A model generated the notes under the pieces. It saw nothing but the letters and a program-made list of their open reading frames with translations, ran no database searches and was not told where the DNA came from. Both the position numbers and the translations under genes were made by a program. 64,000 bases of DNA, from positions 124,001 through 188,000 of the forward strand of contig VWZX01008469.1 in NCBI GenBank assembly GCA_013399015.1. Direction: 5' to 3'. Of this stretch, positions 1 to 47,613 are shown piece by piece; position 1 is the first letter of the stretch; each line of letters begins with the position of its first letter. Source of the DNA: Galbula dea (Eukaryota; Chordata; Aves; Piciformes; Galbulidae).

Positions 1-122
1 CAACAGTGTATATGAGGGGAAAACAATTAAGGCTCTAAGGTTAAATCCGTGCTGATATCTGAATGGCTTTCTTGGTTGACCATGGGCTGGCTGCACACAC
101 AAAAATCAGAGAAATACACAAA

Positions 123-190
123 AATCATAGAATCATAGAATTATCAGGGTTGGAAGGGACCTTACAGGTCATCTAGTCCAACCACCAAAA
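123..190 (-). mobile_element. CR1 LINE, short 3' end
   Basis: Starts with the CR1 3' terminal repeat ATCATAGAATCATAGAATT, then GGGTTGGAAGGGACC and TCATCTAGTCCAACC, which is the CR1 tail read in reverse. About 70 bp only, in IPO9 intron 18. Confidence 0.75.
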
Positions 191-799
191 ATGTTAGATC
201 AGAATGAGGCTCTGCCAAGTGCTGCACTGAAGTCAAAGGTCTTGATCAACAATGCCAGCAAAATGCCTTCCCCTAGCTGCTGCTGAGGAACTGCTGCAGC
301 CATCACCAGATGTTTTACACTAAGGGCACAGAACGAAGACCACTGGGATAAAATTAGACTGTGCCACTAGAATTAGGTAAAGGCTAGAAGAGATAACGAT
401 GCTCTCCACCCTCTGACGTGATGCAAGCCAACTACAGCTCCCCTCCACCAGAAGCACACCTCGATTCAACTCGAATACAGCATAAAACCACTTGAAACAT
501 GTGCTGCCTTTGCCATAGCAACCCTACTTAGGCAGCTCCAGGCCCCTCTGAAGGTTCACTGCTTGCAAGCACAAGGTCACGAGAGACTGTGTAACGTGCA
601 TTAAAGATTTCCCACAAGAAGTATCTCGTAATCTGGACACCTTGTATGAGCAGAGTAGGCATTTTCCTGACTACTTCAAGAGGACATGTAGATCCTTGAA
701 TTGCACTAGCCACAAATAATCAGGCACACAATTTAAAAAAAACCCCAATTTCTTTACCTGACACTTTCACTTACTCTCCTGGGTGCCCAGCCTGCTCAC

Positions 800-38161
<37,362 letters not shown>

Positions 38162-38270
38162 CACACCCCTTCCCCGCCCGGGGCTCCGCCGCCGCGCGCC
38201 AAACGCACGGCACGCACGCACGCGCGAGTGAGAGACGCCGAACGCCCCGCCCGCAGAGAGGGGCTCACAG

Positions 38271-38283
38271 CGCCCCCTGACGG
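38271..38283 (-). promoter_or_regulatory. Possible CTCF-like site
   Basis: CGCCCCCTGACGG matches the reverse complement of the CTCF core consensus at about 11 of 13 positions. It lies at the upstream edge of the IPO9 CpG island, between two tandem genes. It is a sequence match only. Confidence 0.25.
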
Positions 38284-38374
38284 CGCGGCGGGATCGGTGG
38301 CTGTGAGGGAGCTGGCTCCTGAAGCTGCCACTGGGACTGAGGCAGCGCCCGGGGACCCACGGGGCGCTCTGGTC

Positions 38375-38893
38375 GAGGTGGGGGGAATCCTGCCCCTCTG
38401 CTCCGCTCTGGGGAGAGCTCTGGAGTCCTCAGCAGAGGAGAGACATGGACCTGGTAGAGTGAGTCCAGAGGAGGCCACAGAAATGATCTGGAACCTCTCT
38501 CTGCTGTGAGGCCCGGTTGTTCAGCCTGGAGAAGAGAAGGCTCCAGGGAGACCTCACTGCAGCCGTGCAGTACTTCAAAGGTCCATCAGAAAGACGGGGA
38601 CAGACTTCTTAGCAGGGCCTGTTGGGACAGGACAAGTGGTGATGGTTTTAAACTAAAAGAGGGAGATTCAGACTGGATACAAAAAAGAATTATTTTACAG
38701 AGGGTAATGAGACCCTGTCCTAGGTTGCCCAGAGAGGTGGGAGATGTCCCATCCCTGGAGCCATACCAGGTTAGGTTGATTGAGGCTCTGAGCAACCTGA
38801 TCTAGTTGCAGATGTCCTTGCTGACTGCAGGGGGTTGGACGAGATGAACTTTAAAGGTCTCTTCCAACCCAAAGCATTCTATGATTCTGTGTC
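38375..38893 (+). mobile_element. CR1 LINE fragment upstream of the IPO9 promoter
   Basis: Reads ILPLCSALGRALESS, then CR1 C-terminal ORF2 with frameshifts, then a tail ending GGTCTCTTCCAACCC and ATTCTATGATTCTGTG. It begins about 215 bp upstream of the IPO9 start codon, inside the shoulder of the CpG island, and runs away from the gene. Confidence 0.88.
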
Positions 38894-41800
38894 AGGAGGC
38901 TGGGGTCAGTCAGAGCCTAAGAAAAGCATTTATTCCTTCAAACTGCCTTGTCCCACCCATATCAGTGGCAAGATCCCACTGTGAGCCTTGAGGAGCCCTC
39001 AGGAGCTGAGTGAAGCCATTCAGGGCCTGGGGAAGTCTGCACTGCAGGGTCAGATGCAGCCACATGGGCCAAAAGAGCTTAGTTTTACATTTAAATGGTT
39101 AACGTGACAGAAGGTCATGAGGTTTCCTTCCACAGGCATTGACACAGAGGTTTGAATCCTTCCTATCCTGCTTCTGTGTGTGAGTTCTGTGCAGAAACTG
39201 TAAGGGAATGAGTGGTGGTGCAGCATCAAGGCAGCACTTTTACAGGGCACCATGCAGTTCTTGATTCAGGTTTGAGTAGTGCTGTATGTGATGGTCAGGG
39301 GAAGCAAAAGAAAGTGCACTCCTGTCACTGTGCGTGAGTCAGGAACAAGGCAGCTGTAGGTGATCTCGAGCTGTGAGACAAACAAGAGCCAAAAGTATGC
39401 TGCAGACTGAAGCACTGCTCTGTTTCCATCTCTGTTTTCTACAACTGTTTATTTAGAGAAGTATAAGCAATTTTACAAATCATTACAAGTACCAAAAGTA
39501 CATACAAAATGGGCTTCTTACATGAGGGACTGTGACAGAGTTGCATTTTAGCACAGTGCTAGCAGGTCTGAGTATGCAGGTCCCATGCAATCTAGAGCGT
39601 GATGTTCCCAGGGATTTTTCTGATCTGAGCAGCTATTCAGTCATTAACTCCTCTGCAGTCAGACCCCCAGGAGTGCCACAGCCATTTGTGCAGACAGACA
39701 GTCCCCTAGCAGGTGTGAGCCTGGGAAGCTCAACAGAGACAGCAGTTGTATTAAACAATCCCTATGCTGTCACTGGCTGCACTATGCAGTTTTTGCTCCT
39801 TCCCCACAGTTCTCTTAGGACTTTGACTTCCTCCAGCCTAGCAGAACTTCTCTTTCCAGAGAAAGCCTGCCATTATTCTGGTCACCATGAGGGGGACTTC
39901 TCTGCTCACTGCTTGAGAACTACTTGAGGGTTATCAAGTGGTTACCTAGTAATAGATGTGCTACCATGAGGAGTATTTGGTTTTTAGTCTTGTCCTGGTG
40001 CTATTTAACAATAAAGCATACTTCATCAGTTGTGTATGTTTTGTTCCCCTCCTAGAGACATCCTTTACCTGTTGCTCTTTTGTGTATTTTGCTCCAGCTC
40101 TTCCAAGCTGGAGTCCATTCCCCTGGGGTGACATGTCCAGTCTCATTCTCTCCTACTAAGATATTTTTAAATATTCTAGTCAAGCAATGCAAGCAAGTGC
40201 TTTAGTAAATCATGCAGGTAACTTTTGCAACCTGAGTTGAAGATTTTCTCTACAAGCAGAAAGAGCAACTTGAGGTACTACAGAAACACCCAGATTGGGT
40301 CCAGCTCCCTATGGCCACAGTTGGGAAGCAAATGTCCCACTGCAGCCACCCTGCCCCTGCTCCAGCCCTTCACCTCCCAGCCAAACTACTGACCAGACAG
40401 GAAACCCAGAACTCACTTGGTCAGCACCAATCCACCTCCTCTGCCAGAGCAGGGGCTCCTTTCCACACAGCCCTTACACTGGGGCTGAGGCCCTACCTGG
40501 GACTGTCCCAGCCCTGCCTGGGCAGCGACAGCTCTTCGGAGGGTGACTTCACATCCAAAACTGTAGAGAGGAGGTGGCAGGAGCTGCCCTCCAGCAGCTC
40601 CTCTGTGCTTATGCTAGATGCTGTCCAGACAGCTGCAGTCCAGTGAAATCTATCCCTCATGACACTTATTTACAAAACATCCCCACACCACAAAGTGCAA
40701 ATTTCTTCTGTGGAAGTTAGGGAGGTTGGGCCAATGGACCCCATCTTTCCCTCTAAACTGAATGCCCAGCACTCCCTGCATCCCATGCCAAGCCACACTG
40801 CCTGTTGGTGGCAGCTAGGCTGCAGGCAGCAGAGATCACTCCCAATCCATGGCACGGGCACAACAAATTTTGGTTGGTATTTTTGTGGGGAGAAGTCCAC
40901 ATTTCAGCCATGCTGCTTGTGCCCAGAGGCAGGGACTGGTCCTTGGCACTTGACACCATGGCCAGAGTGTGCACCCTCGGCTTCCTCTGGGCTCCCTTGT
41001 TACTGCTAGCACCACAGAGGGTTCTCTACAAGGTCAGTAAAGATTATTGGTCTCTCTTGTTCCTCACAAGCCAAAATGCTGCTTCTGTGGAACAAATACA
41101 TGCTCATACAGGAGGTAGCCCCTGCTAGCCCAGGGTCATCTCCTCCTCTTTGTACAGTCCTGTATTTTGGCTTAGTGGAAAACAGAAATTAATTCCTACT
41201 GCACCTAAATCAGCAGCACAGGCCCAAGACTACCACCCTAGACTCCTGCTGGCACTGTGTCCTGGCTGGCTAACATCAGAACCAGCATGTCCATGCAACC
41301 ATTTGTGATCATATTTGTCCTTTCTCAACAATCAGAAGTGCTTCCTCTGCACTTACTGACATTTTGCAGAAAAAAAGGATGCAGTTTAGGGATAGGAAAG
41401 GGATCCCAGAACACCACTTGTCCAGCCTGTAGCCCTTGCCACCCAAGTGACCGTACCACTGCTCTGCATGCTCCAGCTCATCCTGTACTGGTAGGAATCA
41501 TGTTTATTTGAATCTTCCAGGATTTTTCAGGTTTGATTTCCCATGTTTTGTACATTGCATGCTCTCTTCACTTGTTTTCTGCATAGATGCTTCCTGGAAA
41601 GCCAGAAAACCTGCAGCTTGCTTTTCAAATGCCTGAAAGCCAAATGGGTTCTGACACTTTTTTTTCCACATGCTTTAGGGAAGAAAGTTCAGGCACTGCA
41701 AAAACATGTTCTTAGCATCAAAAAGGTATTTTATGCTGAACTCCTTGCTTCCCCTGGTGATGTGAGGAACACAAGCTCTTGAGCAACCCTGTGGACCCGT

Positions 41801-42202
41801 GGTGCCAAGGAAGACCCCACAGAAAAATGCACAGCTGACATGGGACTGCTGTAACCAGCAAAAATCCTCCAAGAGAAAATGAAGCCAGCACAAGAAACAG
41901 GCACAGCATCAGCCCAAGTGACAAAGTGTTAGCCAGGGACATGCCTGACCTGTCCCCACCTGGATGAAATTTAACTCCAAGCAGCAACAAGAAAAAGAGA
42001 CCCCAAAAGCCCAAGAGGCACCGAAACAGCTCAAACATCCAACAAACTCTCCGACATTGGTTTTGTCCTCAACAAACCCTGGGTGACAGAGATAGAGACT
42101 CTAAGTGATGTGTGTTTTGTGGACAGGGAACCACTGTTTTACTACTTTTTATGAAGTATTTGTACATTTTTAGATGCCCACCTCACAGGTTTCAGGAGGC
42201 AA

Positions 42203-42221
42203 CCACACACACACACACACA
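42203..42221 (+). repeat. (CA)n microsatellite
   Basis: About nine CA units in intergenic sequence. Confidence 0.9.
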
Positions 42222-43106
42222 AAATCCGGCCCAGTACTGTGGTTAAACGAGCAGGTGCCTGTAAAAGCATTCCTGCAAGTGGTACATTACCAAACATTTC
42301 AGAACTTGAAAAACTTGAGGTACATGAGGTAGCTTCATGAAGCTGCAACCTCTTAATTTAGGGTATGCCACTATTTCTCTTTCCCTCCCAAGCAAACCTT
42401 CCTCTCAGCAGTTGGAAAATTTGGACCCAGCAGCATTATCACATCTCACATTTTCATTTCTTCCATAACATATTTGTTCCTCTACCAAAGATGTTTTCAC
42501 TGGAACCTACCAATACCATTTTTGTCTGTCTTGAATCAAAGCCAAGTGTGGAACCTACAGTACTATTAACCTAGTGTGACTGCTTTATGTCCTCTTCCAG
42601 ACATAGCATTCATTTTTATTTCTGCTCTTCTTGGTGCAGGACTATTGCCTTCAGTAATGCAGCTTGTTCATTTCAGAAGGAAGAATAAAGCTACTTTTCA
42701 AAGCTGTACCTCAACTCTTCTCTTTGAAAAGCACGTTCATTTCCAGAGTCACTGAGTCACATCCCAGCTCCTCAATATGTTGCTTCCATGTAGCTGCTGC
42801 CTGTGTTTGTGTTCTGGAGATCTCCCCTTCCTAAATCCTGTGTGACATCTCCTACTGCAGATACAGCAGCCAGAACTCTCATCATTGCTCTTCTCTTTGT
42901 TAATCTCGTTGGCCCTGGCAGGGATCTGGGCTGCAGCTGAAGTCCCTCACTGTAACTCTCTTCACCCTCAAGTGCACTAACTCTGAAAGTCACACAGCAG
43001 GCAGCTGTAACACAGAGCAGCTTGTGTGTGTGTTATTGCATTGTTTCCTTGAATACGTACGTACTTATTCAGTATCAGACAGTCCCCATCCTGCCCCTGG
43101 GTCAGG

Positions 43107-43160
43107 CTAACAAGTGACCCAAAGTGTCACACTAACAAGTGTCCCACAGTGCCCAAAGGT
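43107..43160 (+). repeat. Two-copy tandem, about 26 bp
   Basis: CTAACAAGTGACCCA and CTAACAAGTGTCCCA, each followed by a similar AGTGTC/AGTGCCC segment. Confidence 0.7.
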
Positions 43161-45147
43161 GACATTTCAGTTCTGGTTTTCCCCTCTTGGTGCCATTTAG
43201 CATGTACACACTCGACTCCACAGGTGCAAAGGGAGAGTTCCCCCTCCTACAATCCATTGCTCACATACCTAAATTTCAACTGCATATGATCTACTAGGGA
43301 CTGATGTGCTGTCCCTAAGGAAATTACATCCTTTTCTATATCTGGAACTCAGTTTAATCCCTTAAGAGTGTACTTTTACCATCATCTCATCCCAGAGAAG
43401 AGGCATCACCACAGACCATCACCCTGAGGGTGCTGAGGAAGGACTGCATTACCTTCCTGCTCAAGACAGGAAGCTCACAGCTAAGCCTTGGCATCCTCTT
43501 TTCTCCACTTTGTTCCACACATTTTGTCTTTGCTGGTGCCCAGTCTAGCTGAGCACTGACCACACCAACAGTGCAATTTCAGCAGCAATTTCTGCCTGTG
43601 GACAATAAATGCTGAGTTTGCATCATCTGGGTTTGAGGAGAGAAAGGTGGCACTTTAGGTGGTCTAAGAAGAGTGTGGGGAAAACACCAGCACCACTCCT
43701 GACACCTTTGCTCAGCAAGTGCTGACAACTGCCTAAGATCTCTTCTGCCATCTCCAGAAGCCTTCTGCAGAGGTCCATCCAAGGCTGCAGATCCACATGG
43801 ACACCTAGTCACCACTGTGGATCAGAGGAGACAGTGATCACCATTTCCCATCTTCCTCCACAGCTGCCTACCTTCTGCATCTGGTGCCACAGCTCTCAGT
43901 GACTCTGGGGGATGGAAGCCTTTTAACTCTGCTTGCTTCCAAAACAGAAAGCCAGGGCCCAAGGGCAGTGCACAGACAGCTCCTGTTCTCAGACATGGGT
44001 CAGTGCACTACAAAACCTAACTCAAAACATTTAGGAGCTCTGCAAGGAGGTCCTGGAAATGCACACCAATGGCCTCAGCACTATGGCCTTGACTTTAGGA
44101 TGAGAAATAGGTGGAACCAAGCCCTGGTCTCTCCTTCAGATCAAGTATATTATTGGTCCTGTATGTGACCCCAACTGAAGCAGCTGAGCATGTATTAAGT
44201 CTGTTCTGAAGCTCCTCATGTGGCACAAGAAAGCCCCCATCAAGCAGAGGAAAGGTGGCACAACAGATACATCCCAATGTCTTGCAGATGCTACAGGCAG
44301 GCAAATAAAATCAGATTTTTCAGCCTCAAATGCACAGGTAGAGCAACTAATTTTATTTTTGTCCCATTTTATGATTAAACCAATGTAGATGCCATAACTA
44401 TTCCTACTAAATAAAAAATTAGAATCTGAGCAATCTAGGGAGGTTGATGTACTTGCTTGCTTCATTCTAAAACAAAAGGTAAGCAAAACAAAAAAACAGA
44501 ATGGGGGGGGAAGGATTTGTGGTTTCTTTTTTGCTTGTTTGATTTATCCTCTGGAAATCTTGGAGGACAAGAAGAGGTCTGAAAGGGATGGCTGACCCTA
44601 ACAGACACTGCTGCTGAGCATGTTCTGCCCTCATCATCTTCCCAAGGGATGCTTACAGAACAGCCCACCCTGAAACAAGCAACAAACCTCCTGCTTATTT
44701 CATCTGACAAAGTCAAACCCAACCTAATCCAGCTTGAAGCATCCACATGGGGATGAAATCTAATTGCCATGGCCGTGTGGTGCAGCAGCCACCTCCCCAG
44801 CAACCTCCAGCCACTCACTCCCAAGGTCACAATTTCAGGAAGAAACAAAATGCAAATCCTTAAGCAGACATCTCACACTGGAGGCACAGTCACCCAGGGA
44901 CTGAGTTTTCCATTTGAACATTTTCAAGGGAAGATGTGGTCACATCCAGAACATCATGCTCTGATCAATTCTACTGCATTCAGTAATCTTGATGAGAGGT
45001 CTTGTTGGCAGGACCACAAATGTCTCCTCTGGCCTCTACAGTCCACTTAGTGGCACCTTTCCCTTGGGCCTTCACTGAACCATCATGCTAAACTTCATTG
45101 CATCCTATTTCCTGTAGCACTTTTTGGTCAACAGCTATTTCTTCAAT

Positions 45148-45170
45148 GGGGGGAAAAAAAAAAAAAAAAG
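45148..45170 (+). repeat. G6-A16 run
   Basis: A homopolymer tract of six G and about sixteen A; no adjacent retrocopy is recognised. Confidence 0.85.
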
Positions 45171-45628
45171 ATACCTTGAGAGAAACTTCTGTGCTGTTTC
45201 AGCTACATCCAAAAGCACTTTGCAAGCTCTCTCTGTTTCAAGTTTTGTTTGTCTGCCCCCTCTGAAAGGAAGTTATTACAGATCGGGTTTTTACCACAGC
45301 TTGGACTGTTATCTTAGCCTTGCACAAAGACATCTTCCAAACAAAAAAAATGTATTAAAATCATAAAATATCCTTTTGGCAATTACAGTAAATAAAAAAG
45401 ACAAGTGATAACTGTGGAAGCATGTAGACATTTAACTAATGTGCACGTGGTCAGGTGGTCTTCCCCCACCTTTGCTTTCAGCCAAATCATCTATGCCATG
45501 CTGATGATTCTCCAAGTTAAAAATCAACATGAGACTAAAAAGCATAATGTCCAAAAACAAAAAGCAAACCACCAAACCAACCCCTGGGAAATCAAATTCC
45601 TACAGAGTTCTGACTGCACACAGAGATC

Positions 45629-45850
45629 CACAGAATCACAGAATGTTAGGGGTTGGAAGGGACCTCAAAAGATCATCTAGTCCAACCCCCCTGCCAGAGC
45701 AGGATTGCCCAGACCAGGTCACACAGAAGTGCGTCCAGACAGGTTTGGAATCTCTCCAGAGAAGGAGACTCCACAACCTCACATACAGCTCAAAGGCTCT
45801 GCCCTGTGCCCAGCAACTCTGCACACAGGAAAAAAGTCTACAAAACCAGC
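45629..45850 (-). mobile_element. CR1 LINE, 3' end
   Basis: Begins CACAGAATCACAGAATG, then GGGGTTGGAAGGGACCTC and CATCTAGTCCAACCCCCCTG. Truncated after about 220 bp. Intergenic. Confidence 0.88.
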
Positions 45851-46749
45851 AGGGAAAAATTTATCAGCAAGTTCCTCTTGCTGATGATCTGAGGCAATAC
45901 CAATGCCACCACAGTTCTGGTGTTGTATGGAGAGCACTCTGTCTGATAAAAAGACCTCCTAGACCTTCTGCCTTCCAGAGCTCCAGAAGTTCCACTTCTG
46001 GCAGTCCAAGGAGCCACATCACTGTCACCAGGCCATTTCCAAAGGAGTAACAGCTACATTCTGCATTAGTAATTGCTCTCCAAAGGGTTCAGCTACAGCA
46101 CCACGTGGAGTGCCCTGCCAGCTTAACCACCTCGCCTCCTCAGAGCGGTCATCGCTGCTGAGGCAGCACCCCTGTGCTATCTCCACATTGCCCCCTTCTT
46201 AACCACCCATCTAAGGTCCCTGAACAGTTGACAGTATCATAACCAGTCCAGAAATTTCCTTATTTCTCAGCTCTTTGGCCTACAAGTCAAGCAGAATCAA
46301 CTGAAAGGAATCTGCCCATGGCCAGGCAGGGTGCCCTGTGCACCAACTGCAATGGACACTGTGGAGAAGTCTCCTCCCAAAGCTACCTGGACATGGCTGT
46401 CAGAAGGAGCTGCCCCACACCTTTGCCTCCTGTGTGAACTTCCCACTCCTGCCCATACCAAATCACAAACCATTTACTCACAAACATTTACTCAACCAAC
46501 CTGCAAATAATTTCCATTTTTTAAAAGCTTTGCAAATGACTTGACAAAGGCTTTTTTTCTTTTTGCTGTGAGTAACATTTTGATCTAACTCCTCCTTCCA
46601 AACCTGAACATATGAGTTAGGTAAAAAAGTACCATGGCTTTTGTATCTCTTTTTGTAAATGTTCTCCTGAAGAAAACTCATCAATGCAATCACAATATGG
46701 ATCCAGAGGGAAATGACACTGCATTTCAAGCTCTCTAAAAACACCAACA

Positions 46750-47475
46750 TTTAATTTTATAACATAACCAGGGGTTTATTCCACAATATAAACTGCAACA
46801 TTTGATACAAGCTACCCAAAAAAGGAGAAAGCCAAAATACAGCTGTGGCAATTACTTTACAGATTTTTTTTTTTTTTCCTGTCTTCTACATCACTGGACC
46901 ATCAGTGACACTAGGATCTAACATTTGTTTTCTGTACATCAACCAATGCTAGAAGCAACACGCTCTTCAGAATTGTCATTCCAGTCACTGAAACCAGACA
47001 TAGAAGTTATTGCTCAGATAAATAAACCTAGTCTACGAAAAACAAAGTGGAAAAAAACTAAAGTATCCAAAGAGTTAACAGAGTAAACAGGGATTTCCTC
47101 AAAAGAGGATTTATTGGAAAATTCATGGTGCAGGGTTTGGTTTTATTTTTGCACCTAAACCAAGCTGAATTAAATATGCCTGTAAATCCCAGAGAGGTAA
47201 TTTAATGCTGTACAATAAAAGGTGCATGTTTCAAATGCCTTCCAAATCAGTGGAAACCCCTGCTAAAACAGTCAGCATCTCAAACCTCAACAACCACAAA
47301 CAGATCAAGGGAAAATACAAAAGTGTCAAAAATTGTTTTGAGTTGTGGAAAATGATCCCATAAGGATAGAAGTAGCACCATTAGCAACCTGGTTCTTGAA
47401 CCAGCCCCTGCAGCTTCACTGGAAAACTCGGATAACCTTTCCTGTACTCAAGTCCTCAACGGCTGATGGGCAAGT
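46750..47475 (-). other. KDM5B: Probable KDM5B 3' UTR
   Basis: This is the sequence downstream of the KDM5B stop, A/T-rich with no open frame of note and a T-tract at 46867-46876 on the + strand. Poly(A) signals on the minus strand lie at 47110-47115, 47143-47148 and 46775-46780. The last is followed by a GU-rich element (TGTTGGTGTTTTT near 46737-46750), so I place the main end there. Extent is inferred, not proven. Confidence 0.5.
46775..46780 (-). terminator. Candidate KDM5B poly(A) signal AATAAA
   Basis: AATAAA on the minus strand about 700 bases after the KDM5B stop, followed within 25-40 bases by a GT-rich downstream element. It is the best-formed cleavage/polyadenylation context among three AATAAA copies in the UTR. 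Confidence 0.5.
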
Positions 47476-47613
47476 TCACTTCCGATACTGAGAGTCCTTC
47501 CCAGTGCAGCTGATGCAGATGTAGTCCTCCTTCTCTGCCATTTCTGGAGAGATGCCCACACACACCTGGTGGAACCACTGGTTGCAGCTGCCGTCACACT
47601 GGACCCAATCCAC
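47476..47613 (-). CDS. KDM5B: KDM5B last coding exon, PHD3 and stop
   Basis: 45 codons plus TGA: VDWVQCDGSCNQWFHQVC to SCTGKDSQYRK. It carries the remaining PHD3 zinc ligands and the two Trp residues (DWVQ, QWFH) that form the H3K4me3 aromatic cage in the KDM5 family. The acceptor is CATTAG. Confidence 0.97.
   Translation of the reverse strand: MDWVQCDGSCNQWFHQVCVGISPEMAEKEDYICISCTGKDSQYRK

Larger units (their letters stand above)
38900..46735. other. Intergenic region between KDM5B 3' end and IPO9 promoter
   Basis: About 7.8 kb without a gene I can support. It contains a (CA)n run at 42203-42221, a G6A16 run at 45148-45170, a short two-copy tandem at 43107-43160 and one CR1 3' end at 45.63-45.85 kb. 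Open frames here are short, unsupported by splice structure or family resemblance. Confidence 0.7.

Noticed and set aside
38204..38228. CG/CA alternating tract as a Z-DNA element
   Set aside because: Short and inside a CpG island where such runs are expected; no independent evidence.
39532..39927. 131-codon plus-strand open frame in the intergenic region
   Set aside because: No recognisable domain, no promoter or exon structure, and codon content looks random.
41718..42038. 106-codon minus-strand frame with hydrophobic stretches
   Set aside because: Leu/Phe-rich because of A/T and pyrimidine bias; no signal of conservation or gene context.
45148..45170. A-run considered as the tail of a processed pseudogene
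   Set aside because: No coding-like sequence lies immediately upstream of the A-run and no target duplication was seen.
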